Source: an uncultured Pelagibacteraceae bacterium
GTDB lineage: Bacteria > Pseudomonadota > Alphaproteobacteria > Pelagibacterales > Pelagibacteraceae
Length of the DNA: 64,000 bases
Assembly (NCBI GenBank): GCA_902592715.1
Contig: CACJFS010000002.1
Location: 39,643-103,642 of the forward strand
Reading direction: 5' to 3'
The notes under the pieces were generated by a model that searched no databases, was not told the DNA's origin, and saw only the letters and a list, made by a program, of their open reading frames with translations. Positions 18,047-26,312 of the stretch are shown here, in pieces; position 1 is the first letter of the stretch; each line of letters opens with the position of its first letter. The position numbers and the translations under genes were made by a program.

Positions 18047-18880
18047 TTATTGAGGATGATCGCCTTCGATGGCAATTCTATCCATTATTCGTTCATGACC
18101 TAAACCTCTGCCTGGGTAAAAGTCAGCAATTGCAAAATGAATAACACTTCTATTATCCCATATACAAACAGTATTTTCCGTCCATGTAAATCTACAAGTT
18201 AATTCTAACCTGGCCTGATGTTCAAATATTTTTTTTAAAATTTCGTCACTTTCTTTTTCTTCCAAACCAATTATTTTTTTTGTATATGTCCAATTTACAA
18301 ATAGGATCTTTTTTCCAGTCTCAGGATGTGTTCTAACAATCGGATGTTCATTAGAATATTCATCAAAATTTCTTTTATCATTTCCTTCCATTTTTTTGTA
18401 ACTTTCAATAAAAAATTCTGCACCAAGAGAACTATGGATTGCTTTTTTATCTTTTATCTTTTCTTTTATGTCTTCATCTAATGTTTCCCATGCAAGCTCC
18501 ATGTTTGCAAAACATGTATCACCACCAACTGGAGGAATTTTAATTGATTTCAATATTACTGCTTTCGTTGGTTTTTCATTGTAACTAACATCGCTATGCC
18601 AATTCTCTCCCCATTGGTTTTTTTCATCTTCTGCTTTAATTATTCTGACAATTTCAGGATGATCATTTAATCCTTTTACATACGCATGTGTTTCTAATGG
18701 TCCAAATTTTTCAGCTAAGGCTATATGTTGTTCAGCATTAATTTTTTGGTCTCTAAAGAAAATAACTTTGTGTTCTAATAATAAATTATTGATTTCCTTG
18801 ATGTTTTGCTCAGAGGTATCTTTAAGATCTATCCCTCTTATTTCTGCACCTAGCGCACCTGACAAAAGTTTAATTTCCAT
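18047..18880 (-). CDS. TauD/TfdA-family Fe(II)/2-oxoglutarate dioxygenase
   Basis: A 277-residue dioxygenase of the taurine/2,4-D dioxygenase type. Iron ligands are H95 and D97 in NWHSDVSY and H248 in WDNRSVIHFA; R264 in GHERIMDR is the 2-oxoglutarate anchor. The N-terminus (GALGAEIRGIDL) and HKVIFFRDQ are family typical. TauD releases sulfite from taurine, but homologues act on many substrates including quaternary amines, and no taurine transporter is nearby. It is separated by three bases from the betainyl-CoA thioesterase-like gene, which favours a role in the same amine pathway. Confidence 0.88.
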   Translation of the reverse strand: MEIKLLSGALGAEIRGIDLKDTSEQNIKEINNLLLEHKVIFFRDQKINAEQHIALAEKFGPLETHAYVKGLNDHPEIVRIIKAEDEKNQWGENWHSDVSYNEKPTKAVILKSIKIPPVGGDTCFANMELAWETLDEDIKEKIKDKKAIHSSLGAEFFIESYKKMEGNDKRNFDEYSNEHPIVRTHPETGKKILFVNWTYTKKIIGLEEKESDEILKKIFEHQARLELTCRFTWTENTVCIWDNRSVIHFAIADFYPGRGLGHERIMDRIAIEGDHPQ

Positions 18881-18883
18881 AAC

Positions 18884-19351
18884 TTATTTTTTTAGCTTAC
18901 CAGAAAACACTAAATTTTCTGAGTTAAAAGAAACCTTATTTTTATTTATAAAGTCATCCATAATCTGGATTTTATCTTGTTCAAATTCTGTGACCTTTCT
19001 TTTATCAAGATCAATATAAAGCGATAAACTCTCAATAGTTGCAGCAAGTTTATTTGACCTCTTTTCATACATTTCACATTTTAAATGTAATCTTTTTTTA
19101 TCATGATCAAAAAAAGTACAATACACATCTACTTCATCATTTTCTTTCACTTCATTGTCATAGGTCGTTCTTGTATCCACAACCATAGTACTTCTTTTAT
19201 TGATTTGTGCGTTTGAACCACCCATATGAAATTTATTTAGCATTGTTTCCCAAGCTTGATCAAAAATAAGAACATAGTATGCCATATTCATATGTTCATT
19301 GTAATCCGTCCATTCCTTTAAAATTTTTCTAGTGGCAAGATGATATGACAT
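18884..19351 (-). CDS. cdhB: Hotdog thioesterase, betainyl-CoA thioesterase (CdhB)-like
   Basis: A 155-residue hotdog-fold protein. The motif EWTDYNEHMNMAYYVLIFD near residues 12-30 is the 4-hydroxybenzoyl-CoA-thioesterase-type active-site helix (D-x-N-x-H-M-N). CdhB in Pseudomonas hydrolyses betainyl-CoA to glycine betaine after the CdhC reaction of carnitine breakdown. I assign it mainly because genes for the other two enzymes of that short pathway, CdhC and CdhA types, lie 1.6 kb away on the opposite strand. In some bacteria this domain is fused to carnitine dehydrogenase; here it is separate. Another acyl-CoA substrate cannot be excluded. Confidence 0.68.
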   Translation of the reverse strand: MSYHLATRKILKEWTDYNEHMNMAYYVLIFDQAWETMLNKFHMGGSNAQINKRSTMVVDTRTTYDNEVKENDEVDVYCTFFDHDKKRLHLKCEMYEKRSNKLAATIESLSLYIDLDKRKVTEFEQDKIQIMDDFINKNKVSFNSENLVFSGKLKK

Positions 19352-19354
19352 TAT

Positions 19355-20215
19355 TTAAACTTTATTTATTTTATCTGCTATCAATATTTTCCTTTTCATT
19401 TCTCGAAGGACAGGCTTTTCTATAAGTTTACCGTCTATGACTACTAGACCTGTATTTGAATTATTAAATTCTTCTAAAATTTTTTTAGCCTTGATAATTT
19501 CATCTTGGGGTGGTGTAAATACTTCATTTAAAATTTCAATTTGTTTTGGATGAATAGAACCTTTTCCAGTAAAACCTAAGTTTCTCACCTGTTCAGCCTC
19601 CTTCTTCATTCCTTCCATATTCTCTAAATCTAAATAGGGTACATCTATTACATCTATACCAACACTTGCACCCGCATGCACTAATTTAGATCTTGCATGA
19701 ATAAGATTTTCCCATTTATTTTCTACTCTAAGCTCAGCTGCCATATCAACTCCACCAAAATATAGAGCAACTATTCTTTTACTGGCATGAGCAATATTAT
19801 AAATATTTTCTAAAGCCTCATTTGTTTCCATTATTACGTGAAGATCCGTATCTAAATTGCAGTCTGTTAAAAGATCATCTATAAACGTTATTTCATCTGG
19901 AGTTTTAACCTTCGGTAACATGATAGCCTTTAAATTTATTTTGCTAGATATGAAAGCTTCTAAATCTAAAAGACCAAACTTTGTTCTTTGATTATTAAGT
20001 CTTACAACTAATTCTACATCATTTTTTACTTCGAGAGTTTTCAGTGCCTCTATAGTATTTTTTCTAGCTTCTGCTTTATCATTAATTGCTATCCCATCTT
20101 CTAATTCAATACAGACCATATCTGCACCTGATGCAATTGCTTTAGGAAACATTTCAGGATGAAGGCCAGGCGTAAAAATAAAACTTCGTCTTACTTTTAA
20201 TTTGTCCAAGTTCAT
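19355..20215 (-). CDS. HpcH/HpaI aldolase / citrate-lyase beta (CitE)-like protein
   Basis: A 286-residue TIM-barrel lyase. Family features are RRSFIFTPGLHPEMFPKA near residue 9, CIELEDGIAINDKAEAR with the metal-binding acidic residues near 36-50, MLPKVKTPDEI, and GKGSIHPKQIEILNEVF near the end. Relatives cleave malyl-CoA, citramalyl-CoA or citryl-ACP. No alpha or gamma citrate-lyase subunit is near, so this is a stand-alone CitE-like protein, probably acting on a CoA thioester of a 3-hydroxy acid. It is sandwiched between the thioesterase and the class II aldolase gene, to which it is joined by a single-base gap or less. Confidence 0.82.
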   Translation of the reverse strand: MNLDKLKVRRSFIFTPGLHPEMFPKAIASGADMVCIELEDGIAINDKAEARKNTIEALKTLEVKNDVELVVRLNNQRTKFGLLDLEAFISSKINLKAIMLPKVKTPDEITFIDDLLTDCNLDTDLHVIMETNEALENIYNIAHASKRIVALYFGGVDMAAELRVENKWENLIHARSKLVHAGASVGIDVIDVPYLDLENMEGMKKEAEQVRNLGFTGKGSIHPKQIEILNEVFTPPQDEIIKAKKILEEFNNSNTGLVVIDGKLIEKPVLREMKRKILIADKINKV

Positions 20216-20947
20216 TTAATTTTTATAATCAGGTTCTTCTTTATCTAAAATTAATCTTATTTGAGATAGGAATAGATTGGGAAAGTCAGTTGGAAAGTTT
20301 GCATGTTCTTCTGCAGTTTTCTCTGCTACTTCATGGCTGACCACATTAAGTTCTTGGTTTGTTGAAAGAGCAGTAAGATATGTTTGTGCCGCTCTTTCAA
20401 AATAATAAAGGGAATTAAAACCTTCAGCAACACTTGCTCCTGTTGTTAAAATTCCATGATTTGCAAGTAACATGTGTTGTTTATTCCCAAGAGAATTTGC
20501 CATTTTAATAGCTTCATCTTCAAGACCTAAACCTCCAAATTCATTGTATATAGATACTCTATTATAAAACATCATCGTATTTTGATCGATTGGTTTTAAG
20601 ATTGGGTCTTTTAGAGTAGAAAGGGCAGTAGCATATTTAGAATGGACATGAAAAATACATCTTGCGTGTGGAGCTTTTTCGTGAATTGCACCATGGATAT
20701 ACAAGGCTGTCGGATCAATAATGTCTGGTTTATTTTTTAGCTCGTCTTTGTTTTCTTTAGTTACTAAGATCAAATCACTAGCCTTTATTCTGCTAAAATG
20801 AATACCTGCTTTATTGCAGTAAAAATCAGATGTACCAGGTATGCATGCACTAAAATGGTTTGCAACACCTTCATGCATATCAAGTCTAGCTGTCCATCTA
20901 AAAGTTGCAGCTAAATCTTTCTGTAATTCTGATATTTCCATTTGCAT
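20216..20947 (-). CDS. Class II aldolase/adducin-family protein
   Basis: A 243-residue zinc aldolase-fold protein. The zinc histidines are in FHVHSKYATALS near residue 98, the catalytic acidic region is upstream, and the third histidine is in LLANHGILTTGASVAEGF near 160. Such proteins cleave or epimerise phosphorylated sugars or act as decarboxylases/aldolases on small hydroxyacids. Two starts are possible, at 20947 (MQMEIS) and 20941 (MEIS). It is the first gene of the minus-strand run and is only 29 bases from the divergent cdhC-type gene, so both promoters must overlap or reach into coding sequence. Confidence 0.82.
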   Translation of the reverse strand: MQMEISELQKDLAATFRWTARLDMHEGVANHFSACIPGTSDFYCNKAGIHFSRIKASDLILVTKENKDELKNKPDIIDPTALYIHGAIHEKAPHARCIFHVHSKYATALSTLKDPILKPIDQNTMMFYNRVSIYNEFGGLGLEDEAIKMANSLGNKQHMLLANHGILTTGASVAEGFNSLYYFERAAQTYLTALSTNQELNVVSHEVAEKTAEEHANFPTDFPNLFLSQIRLILDKEEPDYKN

Positions 20948-20976
20948 GATTTTAAAATATAGTTGAAAAATAAATT

Positions 20977-21864
20977 ATGAACAACAACGTTTTTGTATCA
21001 TGTGCTGTAACAGGGTCAGGAGATACTGCAAGCAAACACCCTGACTTGCCTAAAACACCAGAACAAATCGCTAAATCAGCAATAGAGGCAGCAAAAGCTG
21101 GAGCAGCAATTGCACATATTCATGTAAGAGAAGAGGATGGAACACCAAGTAGAAGGTTGGAATTATATAAAGAAGTAGTTGATAGAATTAGATCAAGTGA
21201 AACTGATGTAATTTTAAACTTAACAACTGGGATGGGTGGAGATTTGGATATTGGACAGGGAAAAAACCCTCTAGATTTTGGCCCTATGACTGACATGGCA
21301 AATGTTATGGAAAGAATAGCTAACGCAGAACAATTCTTGCCTGAAATTTGCACATTAGATGCTGGAACATTAAACTTTGGTGATGGGTCAGTAATTACAG
21401 TTAATACTCCAAATGATTTAAGAAAAGCTGCAAAAAAATTAAAGGAAATTAAAGTAAAACCAGAGATAGAGGCATTCGATTTAGGAAATATGTGGTTTGG
21501 CTCTCAATTGTATAAAGAAGGATTGCTAGATGATCCTCCAATGTTCCAAATGTGTTTAGGTATTCCTTGGGGAGCTCCAGCTACTCCGTTAGCAATGCAA
21601 GCAATGAAGGATATAATGCCAGAACAAGGAGTGTGGTCAGGCTTTGCTATATCAAAAAATGAAATGCCTTTTGTAGCACAAACAGTTGTTATGGGTGGAA
21701 ATCCAAGAGTTGGCTTAGAAGATAATTTGTATATATCAAAAGGTAAACTTGCAACAAATGCTCAGTTAGTTGAAAAAGCGATTAGAATTGTAACTGATCT
21801 AGGAGCATCAATAATGACTGCAGAAGAAACAAGGAAAAAACTAAAGCTTGTAAAACACAAGTAA
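20977..21864 (+). CDS. cdhC: 3-dehydrocarnitine cleavage enzyme CdhC (BKACE/DUF849 family)
   Basis: A 295-residue beta-keto acid cleavage enzyme. With acetyl-CoA, CdhC turns 3-dehydrocarnitine into acetoacetate and betainyl-CoA. The zinc ligands H47-x-H49 are in AHIHVREEDG. The stretches NLTTGMGGDLDIG, EICTLDAGTLNFGDGS, CLGIPWGAPA and GGNPRVGLEDN match the carnitine-specific branch as I recall the Pseudomonas protein. The next gene overlaps its stop by one base and encodes the matching dehydrogenase, which makes the specific assignment much safer than for a lone BKACE protein. The products link carnitine use to glycine betaine and acetyl-CoA metabolism. Confidence 0.87.
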   Translation: MNNNVFVSCAVTGSGDTASKHPDLPKTPEQIAKSAIEAAKAGAAIAHIHVREEDGTPSRRLELYKEVVDRIRSSETDVILNLTTGMGGDLDIGQGKNPLDFGPMTDMANVMERIANAEQFLPEICTLDAGTLNFGDGSVITVNTPNDLRKAAKKLKEIKVKPEIEAFDLGNMWFGSQLYKEGLLDDPPMFQMCLGIPWGAPATPLAMQAMKDIMPEQGVWSGFAISKNEMPFVAQTVVMGGNPRVGLEDNLYISKGKLATNAQLVEKAIRIVTDLGASIMTAEETRKKLKLVKHK

Positions 21865-22808
21865 TGTCCAGAATTAAAAAAGTTGCAGTAATTGGCACAG
21901 GTGTAATTGGAGTAGGGTGGACTATAAGACTTTTGGCTCATAACATAAAAGTTTTAGCATACGATAAAAATTTAATTCAAAGACATAATTTAATCCAAGA
22001 AATAAAAAGAGCCATACCATTTGTAAAAAAATTATTTAATAAAAAAAAAATAAATTTAAATAATTTAAAATTTTTTTCTTCATTAGAGAGTGCTGTTGAA
22101 GATGCAGACCTAATTCAAGAATGTGCTCCTGAAAACTATAAACTTAAAACTCAATTAATAAGTAAAATTTCAAATAATTGTAAACCTGAAGTCTTGATAT
22201 CTTCTAGCTCGTCTGGATTATTGCCCTCAAGAATTTTTTCAAAATGTAAAAATAATGAAAGGGGTATCATTGCCCATCCATTTAATCCTGTTTATTTACT
22301 ACCTTTAGTTGAAATAGTCCCAGGAAAAAAAACTAGTTCTAAATCATTAAATGAGGCAAATAAATTTTATAAATCGATCTCAATGAACCCAATTATACTT
22401 AAAAAGGAGTTACCAGGCTATCTATCTGATAGACTTCAAGAAGCTTTGTGGAGAGAAGCACTTCATATTATAAATGATGGGTATGCCTCAACAGAGGATT
22501 TAGATAGAGCTATTGAGGACGGTCCGGGTTTAAGATACTCACTAATGGGAACATTTTTAACTTTTCATTTAGCAGGAGGAAAAGCCGGAATGAAGCATAT
22601 GCTTGAACAATTTGGGCCTGCATTAAAACTTCCTTGGACTAAGCTTAAAGCTCCAAAGTTGTCAAAAAAGCTCTCAGAAAGGTTGATTTCTGGTACAAAA
22701 AAGCAAGCAAAAGGAAAATCAATCAATCAATTATCAAATATAAGAGATGAGTATTTAGTTGAACTTCAAAATCTTAGAAAAAAATATGAAAATAAAATTA
22801 GAAAATAG
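21864..22808 (+). CDS. cdhA: L-carnitine 3-dehydrogenase CdhA (LcdH)
   Basis: A 314-residue NAD-dependent enzyme of the 3-hydroxyacyl-CoA dehydrogenase family that oxidises L-carnitine to 3-dehydrocarnitine. The NAD loop is VAVIGTGVIGVGWTIR at the N-terminus. SSSSSGLLPS, AHPFNPVYLLPLVEIVPG and LPGYLSDRLQEALWREALHIINDG form the catalytic core with the active-site His, and the branch-specific GPGLRYSLMGTFLTFHLAGG and QFGPALKLPWT follow. It is the length of stand-alone carnitine dehydrogenases. Translation is coupled to cdhC by a one-base overlap (TAATG). Confidence 0.9.
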   Translation: MSRIKKVAVIGTGVIGVGWTIRLLAHNIKVLAYDKNLIQRHNLIQEIKRAIPFVKKLFNKKKINLNNLKFFSSLESAVEDADLIQECAPENYKLKTQLISKISNNCKPEVLISSSSSGLLPSRIFSKCKNNERGIIAHPFNPVYLLPLVEIVPGKKTSSKSLNEANKFYKSISMNPIILKKELPGYLSDRLQEALWREALHIINDGYASTEDLDRAIEDGPGLRYSLMGTFLTFHLAGGKAGMKHMLEQFGPALKLPWTKLKAPKLSKKLSERLISGTKKQAKGKSINQLSNIRDEYLVELQNLRKKYENKIRK

Positions 22809-22844
22809 ATATCTAAAGAAAACTTAAAATGGTAATTTAGTTAT

Positions 22845-23879
22845 ATGGATTTTAATCATTTTTTAACAAGTTACATGCCAGATACAAGCATTGGTTCAAA
22901 GCAGCATTTTAAAAATATGCTTGAAGAATGTGTGACTGCTGAAAAACTTGGATATGCAACTGTGTCAATACCAGAGCATCATTTAATAAACTTGCTAATG
23001 ATGCCATCACCTTTGCAGATGGCTGTAAAAATTGCATCAGTTACAAAAAATATTAAAATAACAACTGGGATAGTTGTTTTGCCTCTTCACGATATGAGAA
23101 CATATGCTGGTGAAGTGGCTACTGCTGATATATTAACTGATGGAAGATTAATATTGGGTGTAGGAAGAGGAGCATTTCCATGGGAAATGAAAAGACTTGG
23201 AACACCAATAGAACAATCAAAAGAAAAATTTGTAGAGTCTCTAGAAGTTCTACAATTGTTATTAAAAAATAAAGAAGTTTCGTACAAGGGAAAATATTAT
23301 GACTTTGAACCTTTAACTATAATGCCTCGACCTCTAAGCAATCCTATACCAATGATGGTTGCTGCAATGAATTTAGAAAGTATAAAAGATGCAGCTTCAA
23401 GAGGATTTCATGTTCAGTCAACAGTGCTATCAGGAACAAAAGATCTTTTATTAAGTAGAGTTAATGCATTTAAAGAAGGCTGTGTTCAATTAGGTGAAAA
23501 AGGTAAATTACTCAAACTTTCAATGCAAAGGATGGCTTATTTAGCAAAGGACGAAAATGAGGCAAGAGAGAAAACAAAGCTTGCTTATGAGTATTACAAA
23601 AGATTTGATAATATGTTTACAGGACCAGGTAAGGTAAAAGAGGGGAATATAGAAGCTTTACCAAGAAAACAAACGTTAGAAGAATTAAAAGAAAATCTTT
23701 TAATTTGTCCTTTAAATGAAATGATCGATAAACTTAGCGTTTATGCCGAAGCAGGAGTTGACGAGGTAATTCTTAGCTCAAGTTTTGGACAATCACAAGA
23801 AGATCTAATAGAGTCAATGTATAGAATTGGTGAAAACGTAATCCCATATTTCAAAAAATCTAATATACAAGTCGCATAA
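22845..23879 (+). CDS. LLM-class flavin-dependent oxidoreductase
   Basis: A 344-residue luciferase-like flavin monooxygenase. Typical parts are YATVSIPEHHL near residue 38, KITTGIVVLPLHDMRTYAGEVATADILTDGRLILGVGRG near 66-105 and DEVILSSSFGQSQEDLIESM at the end. It needs FMNH2 from elsewhere; no reductase gene is adjacent. It follows the carnitine dehydrogenase gene after 36 bases and precedes an alpha/beta hydrolase gene by six bases. The same pairing occurs at 10171-14397. Whether it belongs to carnitine use or to a separate substrate is not shown by sequence. Confidence 0.87.
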   Translation: MDFNHFLTSYMPDTSIGSKQHFKNMLEECVTAEKLGYATVSIPEHHLINLLMMPSPLQMAVKIASVTKNIKITTGIVVLPLHDMRTYAGEVATADILTDGRLILGVGRGAFPWEMKRLGTPIEQSKEKFVESLEVLQLLLKNKEVSYKGKYYDFEPLTIMPRPLSNPIPMMVAAMNLESIKDAASRGFHVQSTVLSGTKDLLLSRVNAFKEGCVQLGEKGKLLKLSMQRMAYLAKDENEAREKTKLAYEYYKRFDNMFTGPGKVKEGNIEALPRKQTLEELKENLLICPLNEMIDKLSVYAEAGVDEVILSSSFGQSQEDLIESMYRIGENVIPYFKKSNIQVA

Positions 23880-23885
23880 ATATCT

Positions 23886-24656
23886 ATGGGCATCATAGAT
23901 TGCAATTACTCAGTCACAGGATCAGGACCTGCAATATTTTTAACTCATGGAGTTGGAGGCGCAGAAGATGCATGGAGATTTATAGCTCCAAAACTTAAAG
24001 ATAGGTTTACAATTGTGACATACGATTTAAGAGGTCATGGAAAATCACCTGTGGATAATAAAGATTTTAATTTAGACGATCTTGTATTAGATCTTGAAAG
24101 AGTAAGAGAAAAGACAAACATCCAAAAAGCCCATTTTATGGGGCATTCTTTAGGGGGCATGATTGCCCCTGCTTATGCCAAAAAGTTTCCTGAAAGAGTT
24201 TTGTCAGTAGGCTTATTATCAACAGTTGCAGGAAGATCTGATGAAGATAAACAAAAAGTTTGGAATGTAATTTCAGATCTAAAAGATAAGGGAGTTGAAC
24301 AAACATTAAAAAATCTTACTAACAGATGGTTTACAGATAATTTTATTGAAAAAAATCCAGACCTAGTATCTAGAAGATTAAAACAGGTAATAGATACAGA
24401 TAAAGATGTATTTATAAATGTTTTTAAAATTTATGCAGAAACTGAGATGATCTCTTGGCTAAAAGATATAAAGAAACCCTGTCTATTTATGACAGGAGAA
24501 AATGATGGTGGATGTACTCCTGTCCATAACAAAAAAATGTCTAATGAGATAAAAGATTCTAAATTGGTTATCATACCAGAGGTAAAGCACTCTTTTTTGA
24601 TAGAAGCTCCTGACCAAATAGCAAATAACTTAATAGAATTTATTGAAAATATTTAA
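23886..24656 (+). CDS. Alpha/beta hydrolase (enol-lactonase-like)
   Basis: A 256-residue hydrolase. HGVGGAEDAW near residue 21 forms the oxyanion region, the nucleophile is S88 in MGHSLGG, the acid is in MTGENDGGCTP, and the catalytic His is in VKHSFLIEAPDQ. It resembles 3-oxoadipate enol-lactonase and is a likely paralogue of the protein at 10171-10944, sharing the RWFTDxxxxKxP segment in the cap. It is coupled to the upstream LLM oxidoreductase gene and ends four bases before a convergent SDR gene. Confidence 0.86.
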   Translation: MGIIDCNYSVTGSGPAIFLTHGVGGAEDAWRFIAPKLKDRFTIVTYDLRGHGKSPVDNKDFNLDDLVLDLERVREKTNIQKAHFMGHSLGGMIAPAYAKKFPERVLSVGLLSTVAGRSDEDKQKVWNVISDLKDKGVEQTLKNLTNRWFTDNFIEKNPDLVSRRLKQVIDTDKDVFINVFKIYAETEMISWLKDIKKPCLFMTGENDGGCTPVHNKKMSNEIKDSKLVIIPEVKHSFLIEAPDQIANNLIEFIENI

Positions 24657-24660
24657 AACT

Positions 24661-25446
24661 CTAATGCATTCTTAAAGTATTCCCATCAACGCCAACTACT
24701 TGACCAGAAATTCTAGAAGACTCATCAGAAATTAAATAGCAACACATTTTACCAATATCTTTTTCATAAACCCACGTATTAAGAGATGTCATAGAAACAA
24801 ACTCACTCTCCACAGCTTTTTTTGAAATTTTCAAAAATTTAGCTTTATCTCTAATAACTCTTCCCATTCTATCTCCTTTGACAGTTCCAGGACATATTGC
24901 ATTTACTCTAATTTTAAACTTTCCTAATTCCATTGCTAAAGTTTTAGTCATTCCAACTACCGCCCATTTGCTTGCTGAGTAAGGAGACCTTAATGGAAAC
25001 CCAAATATACCTGCTGTAGAAGATAGATTGACTACTGAACCACCTTTGTTTTTTTTTAACATTGGGATTGCTAATTTTGAAAAAATAAAATGACTAATTA
25101 CATTTATCTTTAAAGTTTGTTCCCAATCTTTTGTTTTAAGTTTGTCCATAGTTCCTGTTGGGCCCGCAACCCCAACATTATTAATTAGTGCATCAATTTT
25201 TTGTGTTTTTTTTTTAATTTCTTTAAAAAAATTTATTACATCATTTTCATTTGAGGCATCGCAATGAAAAGAGAACAACCTTTTATTATTTAAAGGATTT
25301 TTCTTTAATTTATTTATAGATTTTTTATCAACATCACAAACGAATACCTTAGCACCTTGTTCAAGACACTCTTTTGCTGTTGCCCATCCAATTCCTGAAG
25401 CTCCAGCAGAGATAATTATTTTTTTATTTTTAAAATTGTACGACAT
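24661..25446 (-). CDS. Short-chain dehydrogenase/reductase (SDR)
   Basis: A 261-residue classical SDR. The cofactor loop is SAGASGIGWATAKE (residues 13-26), D39 in CDVDKKS favours NAD(H), the structural motif is INNVG near 88, and the catalytic residues are S142/S143, Y156 and K160 in YSASK. The protein oxidises or reduces an alcohol/ketone pair of unknown identity. It overlaps the phytanoyl-CoA-dioxygenase-like gene by one base, so it may act on that enzyme's hydroxylated product. Confidence 0.88.
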   Translation of the reverse strand: MSYNFKNKKIIISAGASGIGWATAKECLEQGAKVFVCDVDKKSINKLKKNPLNNKRLFSFHCDASNENDVINFFKEIKKKTQKIDALINNVGVAGPTGTMDKLKTKDWEQTLKINVISHFIFSKLAIPMLKKNKGGSVVNLSSTAGIFGFPLRSPYSASKWAVVGMTKTLAMELGKFKIRVNAICPGTVKGDRMGRVIRDKAKFLKISKKAVESEFVSMTSLNTWVYEKDIGKMCCYLISDESSRISGQVVGVDGNTLRMH

Positions 25447-26297
25447 TAATCTGTTAATCCGTCAGATCTAACATTATTTCTTTCTAAATGTATGGGCAAT
25501 ACTTTTCCGTAAATTGCTTTTGAATGCTCAGGTGTATTTACTCTCCATGGATCTAATACGTATGCAGGTATGCACATATAACGCGATGTTTTGCCTATAA
25601 TTTTAGTTACTCTATGCATAGTAAATCTACCTTTAAATATCTGCAAATCACCAGGTTCAAGCTCAAGCCGTTTTACTCTTGATCGGTCTCCATCTAAGAC
25701 TTTCTTCACATCATCAAATTTTTCGTTACCCGGTTCTCTTATGTTAGGACAATATTCAAATATTCCACCTTTTTCTGGTTTTTGAATCATTAGACTTAAA
25801 GTAAATTCACAACTATCAAAATGCCAAGGCAATATTCCATCAGGCTCCATAACATTATATGCATGACAGGCTAAAGGATCAGCCCATCTATATATAGGCG
25901 CAATCCCTAGGCAAGCAGATACAAATTTTAATAATTCCTCAGTTTCGTAAAGAAATTTCATCTCCGAATTTTTTGCAAAACAGTCAGAATTTAAATATCC
26001 ATTAAATCTGTCCATAAATATTCTTTTTGGATGATCTTTAGGAAGAGTAGGGTCGTCTTTTGCGTAAAGGTAAGCGTTTATACTTTCTTTAGACATAAAG
26101 ACTTCATCAAGCTGTTGTTCTAATTCTTTTTTCATTACATTTAAAGAATTTGGTAAAATAAAATTGGGAATTACTGAACAGCTATCGCTATCTAATTCAG
26201 TTTTACATTTTTCAATTATTTTCTTAATCTTTGGTGAGTCTAAATCGTGAATTGGATATTTATCTAAATCAACAATATTAGTTAGGCTTTTTTCCAT
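25446..26297 (-). CDS. Phytanoyl-CoA dioxygenase-like Fe(II)/2OG oxygenase
   Basis: A 283-residue protein with a double-stranded beta-helix dioxygenase core. Probable iron ligands are H159 and D161 in LPWHFDSCEFTLSLM and H228 in RFTMHRVT; R239 in KTSRYMC would bind 2-oxoglutarate. The stretch LEPGDLQIFKGR is typical of PhyH-like and HalD-like proteins. The substrate is unknown. It lies between a ProV-type ATPase gene 15 bases upstream and an SDR gene downstream on the same strand, which points to modification of a quaternary amine or amino-acid derivative. This is inference. Confidence 0.78.
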   Translation of the reverse strand: MEKSLTNIVDLDKYPIHDLDSPKIKKIIEKCKTELDSDSCSVIPNFILPNSLNVMKKELEQQLDEVFMSKESINAYLYAKDDPTLPKDHPKRIFMDRFNGYLNSDCFAKNSEMKFLYETEELLKFVSACLGIAPIYRWADPLACHAYNVMEPDGILPWHFDSCEFTLSLMIQKPEKGGIFEYCPNIREPGNEKFDDVKKVLDGDRSRVKRLELEPGDLQIFKGRFTMHRVTKIIGKTSRYMCIPAYVLDPWRVNTPEHSKAIYGKVLPIHLERNNVRSDGLTD

Positions 26298-26312
26298 AAC
26301 TGTGTAATCTAA

